DNA of 64,000 bases from Burkholderiaceae bacterium (GTDB lineage Bacteria > Pseudomonadota > Gammaproteobacteria > Burkholderiales > Burkholderiaceae_E). Under the pieces are notes generated by a model that saw only the letters and a program-made list of their open reading frames with translations, had not been told where the DNA came from and did no database searches. Each line of letters begins with the position of its first letter. The stretch's first letter is position 1. The DNA is taken from the NCBI GenBank assembly GCA_019635275.1, contig JAHBZV010000008.1, positions 1-64,000 on the forward strand, read 5' to 3'. Position numbers and translations under genes: made by a program. Positions 45,080-57,119 of the stretch are shown piece after piece.

Positions 45080-46330
45080 CTAGCGCGTCATCATCGGCAC
45101 GGCCTGCGGGTTGGCCAGGGCGCGCACCGCGCGCTGGCGCACCCGGTCGCCGGGGCGCGCCGACGACGAGGGCAGGATCACCGCGTCGCCCTCGGCGAGG
45201 CCCTCGAGCACCTCGACCGTGCCGACACCGCGCAGGCCGACCGACACCGGCACGCGCTCGGCGCGCCCGTCGCGCACCGCCAGCACCGCGGCCTTTCCGC
45301 TCGCCGCCGCAGCCGCATCGGCGTCGCGGACCGCATCGGCCGGCAGCACCAGCGCCGAGTCGCGGCGGCCCACGACCATTTCGACCGACACGGTCATCTC
45401 GGGCTTCAGGAATGCCGGCGGCTGCGGCACGCGCAGCCGCACCTCGACCGTGCCGCGCTGTGCGTCCACCGACGGCGCCACGTAGAAGAGCTCGGCCTCG
45501 AACGGCTGCGCCGGGAACGCGTCGGCCAGCGCCGACGCGCGCTGCCCGGCGCGCAGGTAGCGCAGGTTCTTCTCGTCGACGGTCGCAATGACGCGGGTCT
45601 CGCCGTTCTGGGCGAGCGTCAGGATCGCGCGGCCGGTCTGTGCGGTGTCGCCGGGCTCGGCCGTTCGCGTGAGCACCGTCGCGTCGACCGGCGCGCGCAA
45701 GGTCAGCAGGTCCAGCCGTGCCGTGGCGCTCGCGACGTTCGCGCGCGCCTGCTCGATGCGCACCCGCGCCAGCTCGGACTCCGCCCCGCCCTCGCGGTTG
45801 CCCTGCGCCTGCGCCTGCGCGGCGGCGAGTGCGGCGCGCGCCGTGGCCTCGCCGCGCACTGCGTCGTCGACGCGCGCCTGCGCGACGAAGCCGCGCGCGA
45901 CGAGGTCGCGCGCGCGCGCCAACTCCTGGTCGGCCAGCCGCAGGTTGGCCTGCGCCTGCGCGAGTTGCTGCTCGGACACCGGCCGCTGCACGCGCACGAG
46001 CTGCGCCTGCCGCCCCTCGGCCTCGCGCAGCGCCGCGCGCGCGGCCACGAGCGCGGCCTCGGCCTCGTCGCTGCGCAGTTGCACCAGCACCGCTCCCGCC
46101 TTCACCGCGTCGCCCTCGCGCACGGAAATGCGCTCGATGCGCGCAGCCAGCTGGCTCGACACCTCGATGCGGGCCGGCGTCGCCACGCGCCCGGTGGCGA
46201 CCACCGACTGGACGATCGGCGCGCGGCGCACGACGACGATGTCGGCCTCGCGGCCCGCGCCGAACACGAACAGCGCGCCCGCGACCAACACCGCGAGCGC
46301 CACGACCCAGAGCAACCAGCGGCGGCGCAC
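45080..46330 (-). CDS. Efflux periplasmic adaptor protein (MacA/HlyD-like)
   Basis: The product is 416 residues. An N-terminal membrane anchor ([19 protein letters not shown]) is followed by a lipoyl-like half motif ([20 protein letters not shown]), a long alpha-helical hairpin (about residues 90-200, Ala/Gln/Arg-rich), the second lipoyl half ([20 protein letters not shown]) and the beta-barrel domain. This is the usual membrane-fusion-protein layout. It is followed by the permease and ATPase, so the three probably work together, with an outer-membrane partner encoded elsewhere. Confidence 0.92.
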   Translation of the reverse strand: MRRRWLLWVVALAVLVAGALFVFGAGREADIVVVRRAPIVQSVVATGRVATPARIEVSSQLAARIERISVREGDAVKAGAVLVQLRSDEAEAALVAARAALREAEGRQAQLVRVQRPVSEQQLAQAQANLRLADQELARARDLVARGFVAQARVDDAVRGEATARAALAAAQAQAQGNREGGAESELARVRIEQARANVASATARLDLLTLRAPVDATVLTRTAEPGDTAQTGRAILTLAQNGETRVIATVDEKNLRYLRAGQRASALADAFPAQPFEAELFYVAPSVDAQRGTVEVRLRVPQPPAFLKPEMTVSVEMVVGRRDSALVLPADAVRDADAAAAASGKAAVLAVRDGRAERVPVSVGLRGVGTVEVLEGLAEGDAVILPSSSARPGDRVRQRAVRALANPQAVPMMTR

Positions 46331-46333
46331 GGC

Positions 46334-47050
46334 TCAGTCGCCGGTGGGCGCGATGCGAAACTCGCGCACCGAGTCGAGCGCACCCAGCGAATCGGTGAGC
46401 AGCCGCAGGTTCGCCGACCGGCTGGTGCGGATCACCATCCGGTACTCGAAGAAATCCTCGGCCGCGTCGAGCCGGTAGTTCAGGTTGGCGACGGTGAATC
46501 CCAGCTGCGACAGCATCTGGCGCATCGCATCCTCGGGCATCGTCGCCGAGCGGCGGAAGCGGATCGTGAAGTGCGCATAGAACTGCGCCGGCATCCGCGT
46601 CTCGATCCAGCGAAACACCGACAGCGTGCCCAGCGTGAGCACGGTGGCGACCAGCGCCGGAAAGTAGAAGCCGATGCCGATCAGCACGCCGATCGCAGCG
46701 GTGATCCAGATCGACGCCGCGGTGGTCAGGCCGCGCACCGTCGGCCCCTCCTTCATGATCGTGCCGGCGCCCAGGAAACCGATGCCGGTCATGATGCCCT
46801 GCGCCATCCGTGTCGGGTCGAGCGCGACGCGGCCCTGCGTGAGCTCCGGAAACCAGCGGTTCTCGTAGACGGTCACCAGCATCAGCAGGCTGGTCGACAG
46901 GCAGACCAGCGCGTGAGTGCGAAACCCCGCCGGGCGGCCGTGGTAGCTGCGCTCGAGCCCGATCGCGCCGCCGACCGCCAGCGCCGCGAGCAGCCGAAGC
47001 GTCATGTTCAGGTACGCCGGGTCGGCGAGCAGGCGATCGACGAAATCCAT
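46334..47050 (-). CDS. MgtC/SapB-family membrane protein
   Basis: The product is 238 residues. About five membrane segments; the family core [80 protein letters not shown] is well kept. A C-terminal cytoplasmic domain of about 85 residues (ACT-like) follows. In pathogens MgtC helps survival in low magnesium and in phagocytes by acting on ATP synthase; most homologues are untested. The gap to the adaptor gene is only 3 bases, so it is in the same operon as the exporter. Confidence 0.9.
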   Translation of the reverse strand: MDFVDRLLADPAYLNMTLRLLAALAVGGAIGLERSYHGRPAGFRTHALVCLSTSLLMLVTVYENRWFPELTQGRVALDPTRMAQGIMTGIGFLGAGTIMKEGPTVRGLTTAASIWITAAIGVLIGIGFYFPALVATVLTLGTLSVFRWIETRMPAQFYAHFTIRFRRSATMPEDAMRQMLSQLGFTVANLNYRLDAAEDFFEYRMVIRTSRSANLRLLTDSLGALDSVREFRIAPTGD

Positions 47051-47065
47051 CTCGGCGGGTCCGCG

Positions 47066-48067
47066 TCAGCGCCTGCGGCCATGAAACGGGTACTGCGGAT
47101 CGTGGTACCCCGGCGTCGACGCGTGCCCCGGCGTCACCAGCGAATCGACCAGCGCCTCGTCCTCGTCGGTCCAGGCGTAGTCCAGCGCGCCGAAATAGTC
47201 GCCGAACTGCTCGACCGTCTTCGGCCCCGCGATCACCGAGCTCACCACGCGGTTCGCCAGCAGCCACGCGACGGCGAACTGCAGCAGCGTGATCCCGCGC
47301 GCCTCGGCGTGCGCCTTCAGCCTCTGCGCGATCAGCAGCGACTCCTCGCGCCACTCGGTCTCCAGGATCCGCCGGTCGCCGCGCCCGGCCCGGCTGCCCT
47401 CCGGGGCGGCGCTGCCCGGTGCGTACTTGCCGGTGAGCACGCCGCGCGCCACCGGGCTGTACGGCGTGACCCCCAGCCCGTGATGCGCGCACGACGGCAG
47501 GATCTCGACCTCGGGCTGGCGGTTGAGCAGGTTGTAGTACGGCTGGCAGACGATCGGCCCCGGCATGCCCATCCGCTCGGCCATCGCGCACAGCGTGGCG
47601 ATGCGCCAGCCGCGGAAGTTCGACAGCCCCCAGTAGCGGATCCGGCCGGCGCGGATCAGGTCGGCGATCGTGTAGAGCATCTCCTCGTCGCCGCCGTCCT
47701 CGAAGTCACGGTGCAGATACCAGATGTCGAGGTAGTCGGTCCGCAGCCGCGCCAGGCTCGCGTCGAGCGCCTGGATCAGCCACTTGCGCGAGTAGCGCGA
47801 CGCGTTCGGCTTCCGGGACATCGGGTTGCCGACCTTCGATGCCAGCACCCACCGGTCACGGTCGCTCTCGAGCAGCGGGCCGAGCATCGACTCGGACGCG
47901 CCGCGCGAATAGACGTCGGCGGTATCGATGAAATTGACGCCGCGCTCGCGCGCCATCGCCACGATGTCGGCCGCGGCGGCCGCCTCGGTCTGGTCGCCGA
48001 ACATCATCGTGCCGAGGCACAGTTCCGAGACCAGCAGGCTGCTGCGTCCCATCCGACGGGGGTTCAT
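47066..48067 (-). CDS. Aldo/keto reductase
   Basis: The product is 333 residues. NADPH-dependent reductase with the family TIM barrel: [26 protein letters not shown] (catalytic Asp and Tyr), ASKVGNP (Lys), [12 protein letters not shown] (His), [12 protein letters not shown] and the cofactor end [12 protein letters not shown]. The substrate is not evident. The ATG at 48067 gives the family start; the frame extends upstream without meaning. The MgtC-family gene follows after 15 bases. Confidence 0.93.
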   Translation of the reverse strand: MNPRRMGRSSLLVSELCLGTMMFGDQTEAAAAADIVAMARERGVNFIDTADVYSRGASESMLGPLLESDRDRWVLASKVGNPMSRKPNASRYSRKWLIQALDASLARLRTDYLDIWYLHRDFEDGGDEEMLYTIADLIRAGRIRYWGLSNFRGWRIATLCAMAERMGMPGPIVCQPYYNLLNRQPEVEILPSCAHHGLGVTPYSPVARGVLTGKYAPGSAAPEGSRAGRGDRRILETEWREESLLIAQRLKAHAEARGITLLQFAVAWLLANRVVSSVIAGPKTVEQFGDYFGALDYAWTDEDEALVDSLVTPGHASTPGYHDPQYPFHGRRR

Positions 48068-48226
48068 GTCGCGCGGTTCCGGTGGTCGAGCCCAAAACCG
48101 CAACGATAGCCGGTTTGCGCCGGCGCCGGTTCGCCGGGTGCACGGACGCCCGACGGAGCGCGACGTCCGCCGGCCCACGGCCGCCCGCCGGCGAACACGC
48201 CGGCGCCCGGCCCGATGCCGGCCCGA

Positions 48227-48802
48227 TCAGGCCAGGTGGTCGCGCATGCGCTCGGCGAGCCGCTTGCGGGCGCGGTGCAGCCGGACCCAGCAGTTGGCCT
48301 CGGTGATGCCGAGCCGCTGGCAGACCTCGGCGGTCTCGCGCGCCTCGAGCACCTGCAACACGAAGACCTCCCTGAGGGTGTCGGGCAGCGCATCGATCTC
48401 GCCCAGCAGCGCGTCGAGCAGGCGGGCGCTGGCCACGCGCTGCGCGGGGTCTTCGGCCTCGTCGAACTGCCCGGGCTGGCCGAACGCCAGGCGATCGAGG
48501 CCGTCGTCGAGCCCTTCGTCGTCGCGCGCGGTATCGGCGACCGGCACGTAGCGTCCTTCGCGCCGGAAGGTGTCCTGGATCTTGTGGTTCAGGATGCCGA
48601 TCAGCCAGGTGCGCAGCGCCGACTGGCCCTGGAACGACGCGCGATTCGACAGCGCCGCCAGCAGCGCATCCTGGACCGCGTCTTCGGCGAGATCCTCGTC
48701 GCGGATCCGGCGCCGGGCGAAGCGCAGCATGGCGCCGCGGTGAGCGGCCAGGTCGGCCGGGCTGGGGGACTGGAAGGCAAGACCTCCGAAGGAAGCGGTC
48801 AT
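48227..48802 (-). CDS. ECF-type RNA polymerase sigma factor
   Basis: The product is 191 residues. Sigma-70 region 2 (HRGAMLRFARRRIRDEDLAE, DAVQDALLAAL, LRTWLIGILNHKIQDTFRRE) and region 4 (LPDTLREVFVLQVLEARET, EVCQRLGITEANCWVRLHRA) are clear, joined by an acidic linker of about 40 residues. ECF sigma factors answer envelope or stress signals. Unusually, no anti-sigma factor follows: the 159 bases to the aldo/keto reductase hold no gene and no membrane protein is near. Divergent from the two-component pair. Confidence 0.92.
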   Translation of the reverse strand: MTASFGGLAFQSPSPADLAAHRGAMLRFARRRIRDEDLAEDAVQDALLAALSNRASFQGQSALRTWLIGILNHKIQDTFRREGRYVPVADTARDDEGLDDGLDRLAFGQPGQFDEAEDPAQRVASARLLDALLGEIDALPDTLREVFVLQVLEARETAEVCQRLGITEANCWVRLHRARKRLAERMRDHLA

Positions 48803-48957
48803 TCGTCTGGCTCTGGCTGGATGCGACGGATGCAGTCTGCCGTGCCAGTCTTACCCGGTCGTCTCGCGAAGATCACGTTTCGATAACGAATCCCCGTAAG
48901 CGAACCGGCCGGGCGCTGACCCACCCCCGGGGTCCGGGCGGGACGTGGGGTTTTGCT

Positions 48958-49698
48958 ATGCTGGATTCGATGGACAGGCGAATACTCGTGGTCGAGGACC
49001 AGCGCGACATCGCCGAGCTGATCGCGATGCACCTGCGCGATCTCGGTCATCGCATCGACTGCGTCCACGACGGCGCCGCCGGCTACGAGGCGGCCCGGTC
49101 GGGACGCTACGACCTGATCGTCCTCGACGTCATGCTCCCCGGGCGCGACGGCCTGGACATCGTGCGTGCGCTGCGCATCGACAAGGTGACCACGCCCGTG
49201 CTGATGCTGACCGCCCGCTCGACCGAGCTCGACCGCGTGCTCGGGCTCGAGCTCGGCGCCGACGACTACCTGACCAAGCCGTTCTCGATCCCCGAGCTGC
49301 AGGCGCGCGTGCGGGCCATGCTGCGCCGCGTCGACATGCACGCGCCGGTCGCCGCCGACGCCGGCGCCGCGACGGCCGCCAGCGCCGGCACGGAGCGCAT
49401 CGAGGTCGGCGACCTTCTCATCGACTGCGCCAGCCGCGAGGTTCGCCTCGCCGGCCAGCCGATCGCGCTCACGGCCAAGGAGTTCGACCTGCTCGCGCAC
49501 TTCGCCCGGCACCCCGGGCGCGCGTTCACGCGGATGCAGCTGCTCGACGCCGTCTGGGGCACCACGTTCGAAGGCTACGAGCACACGGTGAACACGCACA
49601 TCAACCGCCTGCGCGCCAAGATCGAGGCCGACCCGGCCAACCCGCGCCGCGTGCTCACGGTGCGCGGCGTCGGGTACCGCTTCGCCGACCGCCGATGA
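48958..49698 (+). CDS. OmpR-family response regulator
   Basis: The product is 246 residues (242 from the second ATG at 48970, which is the more usual start MDRRILVVEDQ). The receiver holds acidic residues in VVEDQRD, phosphorylation Asp in LIVLDVMLPGRDG, threonine in LMLTARS and lysine in YLTKPFS. The C-terminal winged helix follows after an Ala-rich linker: LTAKEFDLLAHFARHPGRAF, then HTVNTHINRLRAKIE, and RGVGYRF. Its stop overlaps the kinase gene (ATGA). The TATGCT just before could be a -10 for the pair. Confidence 0.94.
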   Translation: MLDSMDRRILVVEDQRDIAELIAMHLRDLGHRIDCVHDGAAGYEAARSGRYDLIVLDVMLPGRDGLDIVRALRIDKVTTPVLMLTARSTELDRVLGLELGADDYLTKPFSIPELQARVRAMLRRVDMHAPVAADAGAATAASAGTERIEVGDLLIDCASREVRLAGQPIALTAKEFDLLAHFARHPGRAFTRMQLLDAVWGTTFEGYEHTVNTHINRLRAKIEADPANPRRVLTVRGVGYRFADRR

Positions 49699-51170
49699 AA
49701 TCGCTGCGCGCACGCGTCCTGCTGCTGGTCGTCGGCTTCGGCCTGATGATGGCCGCGCTGCTCGCGATCATCATGCACGCCTCGGTCCGGCAGTACTACA
49801 GCGACTGGATGTACGCGAAGAACGCCGCATTCGCGCAGCGCGTGCTCGAGGCACACCCCGACCTCTGGCGCGACTACTCCCGCGATCCGGCCGGGTTCGG
49901 CGCGACGCTTCGCCAGTACACGCTGTACTCGCCGAACACCGGCCTGTACCTGCTCGACCTCGACGGCCGCGTGCTGGCGACGGCCGGCGAGCGCCAGCCG
50001 TTCTGGACCCGCTACCGGGTCGATCTCCAGCCGGTCACCGAAACGATGCAGATGGATCCGGCGCTGCCGATCGTGGCCGACGACCCCGACACCGAGGGGC
50101 GCCGCTCGCTGGTCGCCGCGCACGAGGTCGTCGACGAAGGCAAGACGCGCGGCTGGCTCTACGTCGTCGCCAGGCAGACCGACATCGACACCGCGATGCC
50201 GGCGCTGCTCAAGAGCTACGCGATCCGCGCGGCCTCCACCGCCGGGCTGATGACGATCGCGATCGGCGTGCTGCTCACCATCGCGATGATCTCGCTGCTG
50301 ACCCGGCCGCTGACCGCGCTGACGCGGGCCACCGAGCGGATCCGCAACTCCGGCTTCTCGGACCAGCTGTGCGACGACTTCTTTCCCGACGCCGATCGCG
50401 ATGACGAGATCGGGCGCCTGAGCCGCACCTTCCGCGAAGCGTTCGACCGGCTGCGCCAGGAAACCGAGCGCGTGCGCACGGTCGACTCGCACCGCCGAGA
50501 GATGGTCGCCAGCGTCTCGCACGACCTGCGCACGCCGCTCACCGCGCTGATCGGCCAGATCGAGACGATCCGCCTGAAGGGCGACGCGCTGCCGCCCGAC
50601 GCGCAGGCACACCTGCTCGATCGCGCGCTGCACAACGCGCAGCACCTCAAGCGGCTCACCGACGCACTGGCCGAGCTGGCGCGGCTCGACAGCCCCGAGT
50701 TCCGCGCGCAGCCCGAGCCGATTGCGATCGGCGAGCTGGCCGACGACGTCGTCCAGCGTTTCGCGTCCGCGGCCCAGCAGGCCGGCGTGACGCTCGGCGT
50801 CGAGTATCCGGACGGCCTGCCGCTCACCCGCGCCGATGCGGCGCTGATCGAGCGGGCGCTGTCGAACCTGATCGACAACGCGCTGCGGGTCACGCCGTCG
50901 GGCGGCCGCGTGCTGGTGCGCGCGTTGCGCGAGGGCGACGGCGTGCGGATCGAGGTCGCCGACACCGGCCCGGGCGTCGCCTCCGAAGACCAGCCCCGCG
51001 TCTTCGAGCGCTTCTACCAGACCAGCCGGCACCGCGAGCACCGCGGAAGCTCGGGGCTGGGCCTGGCGATCGTCAAGCGGGTGGCCGAGCTGCACGGCGG
51101 AACGGCTGGCCTGCGCAGCGAGCCCGGGCGCGGATCGACGTTCTTCATCGACCTGCCGCTGACGGCCTGA
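49695..51170 (+). CDS. Sensor histidine kinase
   Basis: The product is 491 residues. Membrane segment near residues 7-28 (VLLLVVGFGLMMAALLAIIM), a periplasmic sensor of about 145 residues, a second segment (STAGLMTIAIGVLLTIAMIS), a HAMP domain, the H-box SHDLRTPLTAL, the N-box SNLIDNALRVTP, DTGPGV and SGLGLAIVKR. It phosphorylates the response regulator before it. The periplasmic part contains YTLYSPNTGLYLLDLDGRVL, like a small-ligand sensor, but the signal is unknown. It does not resemble PmrB closely enough to link it to the arn operon downstream. Confidence 0.93.
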   Translation: MKSLRARVLLLVVGFGLMMAALLAIIMHASVRQYYSDWMYAKNAAFAQRVLEAHPDLWRDYSRDPAGFGATLRQYTLYSPNTGLYLLDLDGRVLATAGERQPFWTRYRVDLQPVTETMQMDPALPIVADDPDTEGRRSLVAAHEVVDEGKTRGWLYVVARQTDIDTAMPALLKSYAIRAASTAGLMTIAIGVLLTIAMISLLTRPLTALTRATERIRNSGFSDQLCDDFFPDADRDDEIGRLSRTFREAFDRLRQETERVRTVDSHRREMVASVSHDLRTPLTALIGQIETIRLKGDALPPDAQAHLLDRALHNAQHLKRLTDALAELARLDSPEFRAQPEPIAIGELADDVVQRFASAAQQAGVTLGVEYPDGLPLTRADAALIERALSNLIDNALRVTPSGGRVLVRALREGDGVRIEVADTGPGVASEDQPRVFERFYQTSRHREHRGSSGLGLAIVKRVAELHGGTAGLRSEPGRGSTFFIDLPLTA

Positions 51171-51245
51171 GAAGCGCCGCCTCCCCCCGCCGCGACGCGA
51201 GCGCCCGCCCTCCGCCCCACCCGCCAGCGACCCGACCCCGACCCG

Positions 51246-52385
51246 ATGGACTGGCGCCGCATCGCGCACCTCGACATGGACGCGTTCTACGCGTCGGTCG
51301 AACTGCTTCGCCGGCCCGAATTGCGCGGCCGGCCGGTCGCCATCGGCGGCCACGGCGAGCCATCGCGCCGCGGCGTCGTCACGACCGCCACCTACGAGGC
51401 GCGCGCGTTCGGCATCCGATCCGGCATGGCGCTGCGACGCGCCGCCGAGTTGTGCCCGCAATGCGTGTTCCTGCCGGTCGACTTCGACGAGTACCGTCGC
51501 TACTCGCGGATGTTCAAGGCAGCGATCGCCGCAGTCACCGACCGCATCGAGGACCGCGGCATCGACGAGGTCTACCTCGACCTCACCGCAGTGCCGGGCA
51601 TCCGCATCGATCGCGGCGCGCCGGTCGCCCGCGACATCCAGCGCCGCGTGCTGGAGGCCACCGGCCTGACCTGCTCGGTCGGCCTGGCGCCCAACAAGCT
51701 CCTCGCGAAGATCGCCTCCGACCTGCACAAGCCGGCCGGCCTCACCATCGTCGACGCCGAGGACATCCCGGCGCTGATCTGGCCGCTGCCGGTGCGCCGG
51801 ATCAACGGCATCGGGCCCAAGGCCGACCTGCAACTCGAGGAACTCGGGCTGCGCACGATCGGAGACCTGGCCGCGGCGCCGCCATCGATGCTCGTGGCCC
51901 GCTTCGGCGCCCACTACGGGCACTGGCTGCACGAGGCCGCGCACGGCCGCGACGGGCGTCCGGTGGTCACGGCGAGCGAGCCGGTCTCGATGAGCCGCGA
52001 GACCACCTTCGAGCACGACCTGCACCTGCGGCGCGACTGGCAGGCGCTCGCCGCCTGCCTGGCCGAGCTGTGCCGCGACGTCGCCGCCGACCTGCGCCGC
52101 CGCGGCTACGCCGGTCGCACGATCGGCGTGAAGGCGCGCTACGACGATTTCCGCATCGTGACCCGCGACCTGACGCTGCCCGAGGCGACCGACGACGACG
52201 CGGCGATCCGCCGCGCGGCGTTCGAGTGCCTGGACCGGGTGCCGGCGGTGCGTCGGCTGCGGCTGCTCGGCGTGCGCGTCGGCAGCCTGTCGCGCCCGGG
52301 CGCGACGGCCGCGCGCACCGGATCCGGCCGGGTTGGCGCCGCGTCGCCGGGCCCGCGGCAAGGGGAGCTGCCGCTGTCGGGCTGA
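51246..52385 (+). CDS. dinB: DNA polymerase IV (Y family)
   Basis: The product is 379 residues. Translesion polymerase. Catalytic acids: AHLDMDAFYASVEL at the N-terminus and GIDEVYLDLT (Asp-Glu pair). VATTATYEARAFGI-type finger (VTTATYEARAFGIRSGMAL), helix-hairpin-helix RRINGIGPKADLQLEELGLR and little-finger domain are present. Ends with a short tail QGELPLSG, which resembles the beta-clamp binding motif. A potential LexA site was not found upstream. Confidence 0.94.
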   Translation: MDWRRIAHLDMDAFYASVELLRRPELRGRPVAIGGHGEPSRRGVVTTATYEARAFGIRSGMALRRAAELCPQCVFLPVDFDEYRRYSRMFKAAIAAVTDRIEDRGIDEVYLDLTAVPGIRIDRGAPVARDIQRRVLEATGLTCSVGLAPNKLLAKIASDLHKPAGLTIVDAEDIPALIWPLPVRRINGIGPKADLQLEELGLRTIGDLAAAPPSMLVARFGAHYGHWLHEAAHGRDGRPVVTASEPVSMSRETTFEHDLHLRRDWQALAACLAELCRDVAADLRRRGYAGRTIGVKARYDDFRIVTRDLTLPEATDDDAAIRRAAFECLDRVPAVRRLRLLGVRVGSLSRPGATAARTGSGRVGAASPGPRQGELPLSG

Positions 52386-52407
52386 GCGGCGCGCAGGCGC
52401 CAGGTTC

Positions 52408-52413
52408 TATAAT
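52408..52413 (+). promoter_or_regulatory. -10 element before argG
   Basis: TATAAT stands 32 bases before the argG ATG. A matching -35 is not obvious in the GC-rich sequence upstream. It fits an argG promoter with a short leader. Confidence 0.45.
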
Positions 52414-52445
52414 CGACGGATTTTGCACCCACACGGCAGCGGTTC

Positions 52446-53729
<1,284 letters not shown>

Positions 53730-53759
53730 CCCGCGGGCCAGGGCCTGTTCAATCCACGA

Positions 53760-55700
53760 ATGCCGCTCGTCTCGCTGCAGGACGTCCACCTCGCCTACGG
53801 ACACGTGGCGCTGCTCGACGGCGCCGACTTCTCGATCGACGCCGGCGAGCGGATCGCGCTGATCGGCCGCAACGGCACCGGCAAGTCGTCGCTGCTGCGC
53901 GGCATCGCCGGGGAGCTCGTGTTCGACGACGGCCAGGTCATCCGGCAGGGCGGCGTGTCGATCGCGTTCGTCCCGCAGGAGCCGGCACTCGATCCCTCGC
54001 ACTCGATCTTCGAAGCCGTCGCGGCGGGGCTCGCCGGCCAGGCGGCCGCGATCGCCGAATACGAGGCGCTGGCCGCGGCGCTCGCCCGCGAGCCGCAGCC
54101 ACGGCCGGGCCAGCTCGAGCGCCTCGCCGCGCTGCAGGCGCGGCTGGACGCCGACGGCGGCTGGGCGTCCGCGCACCGGATCGAGAGCGTGCTCTCCCGG
54201 CTCTCGCTCGACGGCACCGAGCCGGTCGCGAAGCTGTCGGGCGGCAGGCGCAAGCGTGTCGCGCTGGCGCGGGCGCTGGTCGCCGACCCCGACCTGCTGC
54301 TGCTCGACGAGCCGACCAACCATCTCGACATCGAGTCGATCGCCTGGCTCGAGGAGTTGCTTCGCGGCCTGCGCGGGGCGCTGGTCGTCGTCACGCACGA
54401 CCGGCGCTTCCTCGACCGGGTCGCGACGCGGATCGTCGAGCTCGACCGCGGCCGGCTGCGTTCGTACCCGGGCAGCTTCGGGCAGTACCAGGCGCGCAAG
54501 GCCGACGAGCTTGCCAGCGAGGCGGTGCTCGACGCGAAATTCGACAAGCTGCTGGCGCAGGAGGAAGCCTGGATCCGCAAGGGCGTCGAGGCGCGGCGCA
54601 CGCGCAACGAGGGCCGGGTGCGCAGGCTCGAAGCCTTGCGACGCCAGCGCGCCGAGCGCCGCGAGCGGCTCGGCCGCGTCGGGCTCGCGGTCGACGCGGG
54701 CGAGCGCTCGGGCAGGCTGGTCGTCGAGCTGCGCGGCGTCGCCAAGGCCTGGGGCGAGCGGGTGGTCGTCCGCGACTTCGACGCGATCGTCCAGCGCGGC
54801 GACCGGGTCGGGCTCGTCGGCCCCAACGGCTGCGGCAAGACGACGCTGCTCAGGCTGATGCTGGGCGAGATTGCCCCGGACCGCGGCAGCGTGCGGCTGG
54901 GCACGCAGCTGCAGGTCGCCTACTTCGACCAGCTGCGCGAGCAGCTCGACGACGCCGCCACGCTGGTGCAGACGATCAGCCCCGGCTCCGAATGGATCGA
55001 GGTGGGCGGACGGCGAACGCACGTGATGAGCTACCTGGAACGCTTCCTGTTCGCGCCTGAGCGGGCCCGCTCCCCGGTCGGCTCGCTCTCCGGCGGCGAG
55101 CGCAACCGGCTGCTGCTCGCCCGGCTGTTCGCGCGCCCGGCCAACCTGCTGGTGCTCGACGAGCCGACGAACGACCTGGACATCGACACGCTCGAGCTGC
55201 TCGAGGATCTGCTCGCCGACTATCCGGGCACCGTGCTGATCGTCAGCCACGACCGGGCGTTCCTCGACAACGTGGTCACGCAGACGATCGCCTCGCTCGG
55301 CGACGGCGTCTGGCGCGAATTCGCGGGCGGATACGCCGACTACGAGGCGGCGCGGGCCCGCGAGGCCGCCGCGTCGCCGGGCGGGGCGGATCACGCCGCC
55401 GCCGCCGCCGCCCTGTCCGCCAAGGCCGGCCGGACAGGCGCCCGGGCCGGCGAGGCCGCGACGGCGCCGGCGCCGCGTGCGAAGCTGAGCTACCGGGAGC
55501 AGCGCGAGCTCGAAGCGCTGCCGGCGCTGGTCGAGTCGCTCGAAGCCGAGCAGAAGATGCTCGGCGAGCGCCTGGCCGACCCCTCGGCCTGGCGCGGCGA
55601 CCCGGGCGAAGCGCGGGCGATGAACGAGCGCTTCGCCGCGATCGAGGTCGAGCTGCTCGCGGCGCTCGAGCGCTGGGAATCGCTGGAGGCGCGCCGCTGA
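53760..55700 (+). CDS. uup: ABC-F ATPase (Uup-like)
   Basis: The product is 646 residues. Two ABC domains on one chain: first Walker [16 protein letters not shown], signature [15 protein letters not shown], Walker [13 protein letters not shown]; second Walker [16 protein letters not shown], signature [15 protein letters not shown], Walker [13 protein letters not shown]. There is no membrane part. Linker of the ABC-F type ([19 protein letters not shown]) and a C-terminal coiled coil ([20 protein letters not shown]) fit Uup. Uup is tied to ribosome function and to limiting precise transposon excision. Confidence 0.93.
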   Translation: MPLVSLQDVHLAYGHVALLDGADFSIDAGERIALIGRNGTGKSSLLRGIAGELVFDDGQVIRQGGVSIAFVPQEPALDPSHSIFEAVAAGLAGQAAAIAEYEALAAALAREPQPRPGQLERLAALQARLDADGGWASAHRIESVLSRLSLDGTEPVAKLSGGRRKRVALARALVADPDLLLLDEPTNHLDIESIAWLEELLRGLRGALVVVTHDRRFLDRVATRIVELDRGRLRSYPGSFGQYQARKADELASEAVLDAKFDKLLAQEEAWIRKGVEARRTRNEGRVRRLEALRRQRAERRERLGRVGLAVDAGERSGRLVVELRGVAKAWGERVVVRDFDAIVQRGDRVGLVGPNGCGKTTLLRLMLGEIAPDRGSVRLGTQLQVAYFDQLREQLDDAATLVQTISPGSEWIEVGGRRTHVMSYLERFLFAPERARSPVGSLSGGERNRLLLARLFARPANLLVLDEPTNDLDIDTLELLEDLLADYPGTVLIVSHDRAFLDNVVTQTIASLGDGVWREFAGGYADYEAARAREAAASPGGADHAAAAAALSAKAGRTGARAGEAATAPAPRAKLSYREQRELEALPALVESLEAEQKMLGERLADPSAWRGDPGEARAMNERFAAIEVELLAALERWESLEARR

Positions 55701-55800
55701 GCCGGCGCCAACCGTCGCGACCGGTGCACCGCCGCCGCTGGGCCTACAATGCCGGGCGTTGTTCCCCGGCGATCCCGCCGGGCGAGGAGGAGGAAACGCC

Positions 55801-56286
55801 ATGCCATCGTTCGACGTGGTCTCGGAAAGCGATGCGATCGAAGTGCGTAACGCCGTCGACCAGGCCAACAAGGAGATCGCCAACCGCTTCGACTTCAAGG
55901 GGTCGGACGCGCGCATCGAGCAGAAGGAGCGCGAGTTGACCGCCTATGCCGACGACGACTTCAAGCTGGGGCAGGTCCGCGACGTGCTGGTCGCCAAGTG
56001 CGCGAAGCGCAACGTCGACGTGCGCTTCCTCGACCACGGCCCGGTGCAGAAAATCGGCGGCGACAAGGTCAAGCAGGTGATCACCGTGCGCCACGGCGTC
56101 TCGTCCGACCACGCGAAGAAGATCGTGCGCCTCGTCAAGGACAGCAAGCTGAAGGTCCAGGCCAGCATCCAGGGCGACTCGGTGCGCGTGAGCGGCGCCA
56201 AGCGCGACGACCTGCAGGCGGCGATCGCGCTGCTGAAGAAGGAGATCGCCGACGTGCCGCTGTCGTTCACCAACTTCCGCGACTGA
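55801..56286 (+). CDS. yajQ: YajQ-family nucleotide-binding protein
   Basis: The product is 161 residues. Begins [20 protein letters not shown] and continues with [37 protein letters not shown] and [20 protein letters not shown], all YajQ patterns. In Xanthomonas a member binds cyclic di-GMP and controls transcription with a partner; other roles exist. GAGGAGGA lies about 8 bases before the ATG. Confidence 0.96.
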   Translation: MPSFDVVSESDAIEVRNAVDQANKEIANRFDFKGSDARIEQKERELTAYADDDFKLGQVRDVLVAKCAKRNVDVRFLDHGPVQKIGGDKVKQVITVRHGVSSDHAKKIVRLVKDSKLKVQASIQGDSVRVSGAKRDDLQAAIALLKKEIADVPLSFTNFRD

Positions 56287-56318
56287 CGATCCCCACCGAC
56301 CAGGCACGAGGCTGCCTC

Positions 56319-57119
56319 ATGGCCACTCCCGGAAAACCCGCCCTCCTCGGCGCCGCCGCACCCTCGTCGCCCGAGGAGTCGCAGGCGCGCCTCGCGGTGC
56401 TGATCGACGCCGACAACGCGCAGGCCTCGATCATCGAGGGGCTGCTCGCCGAGATCGCGAAGTTCGGCATCGCCAGCGTCAAGCGCATCTACGGCGACTG
56501 GACCCAGCCGCAGCTCGGCAGCTGGAAGAAGATCCTGCTCGAGCACTCGATCGTTCCGGTGCAGCAGTTCGGCTACACGAAGGGCAAGAACGCGACCGAC
56601 AGTTCGCTGATCATCGACGCGATGGACCTGCTCTACACCGGGCGCTTCGACGGCTTCTGCCTCGTGTCGAGCGACAGCGACTTCACGCGCCTGGCTTCGC
56701 GGCTGCGCGAGCAGGGGCTGCTCGTCTACGGGTTCGGCGAACGCAAGACGCCCGAGCCCTTCGTCGCCGCCTGCGACAAGTTCGTCTACACCGAAGTGCT
56801 TCGGGCGATGCCCGACAAGGCCGCGACGACGGGCGGCCAGGCGCGCACCACGAAGGTGACCGACGACCGCGCCGCGCTGGTCGAGCTGATCGCCGACGCG
56901 ATCGACGCCGTCTCCGAAGAGAGCGGCTGGGCGCAACTCGGGTCGGTGGGCAGCAACATCACCAAGCTGCGCCCGGACTTCGACGCCCGCCTCTACGGAC
57001 ACCGCAAGTTCAGCGACCTGGTGAAGTCGCTGCCCGAACACTTCGAGATCGACGAGCAGGCGGTCGCAGGCAGTCGCGGAAAGGCCATCTATGTCCGGAA
57101 CGTCCGCCGCTCGCGCTGA
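56319..57119 (+). CDS. NYN-domain protein with LOTUS/OST-HTH domain
   Basis: The product is 266 residues. An N-terminal NYN (PIN-like RNase) domain has the acidic residues in VLIDADNAQ, SLIIDAMDLL and LVSSDSDFTRLA, and GFGERKTPEPFVAACDKFVY. The last 75 residues (LVELIADAIDAVSEESGWAQ, LGSVGSNITKLRPDFDARLY, KFSDLVKSLPEHFEID) are an OST-HTH/LOTUS domain, which binds RNA. The pair suggests an RNA nuclease or RNA-binding regulator; the target is unknown. It ends inside the arnT start. Confidence 0.9.
   Translation: MATPGKPALLGAAAPSSPEESQARLAVLIDADNAQASIIEGLLAEIAKFGIASVKRIYGDWTQPQLGSWKKILLEHSIVPVQQFGYTKGKNATDSSLIIDAMDLLYTGRFDGFCLVSSDSDFTRLASRLREQGLLVYGFGERKTPEPFVAACDKFVYTEVLRAMPDKAATTGGQARTTKVTDDRAALVELIADAIDAVSEESGWAQLGSVGSNITKLRPDFDARLYGHRKFSDLVKSLPEHFEIDEQAVAGSRGKAIYVRNVRRSR

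Noticed and set aside
48958..51170. PmrAB system controlling the arn operon
   Set aside because: The response regulator and kinase are general OmpR/EnvZ-type; the arn genes are 6 kb away behind unrelated genes, and no specific PmrAB feature was seen.
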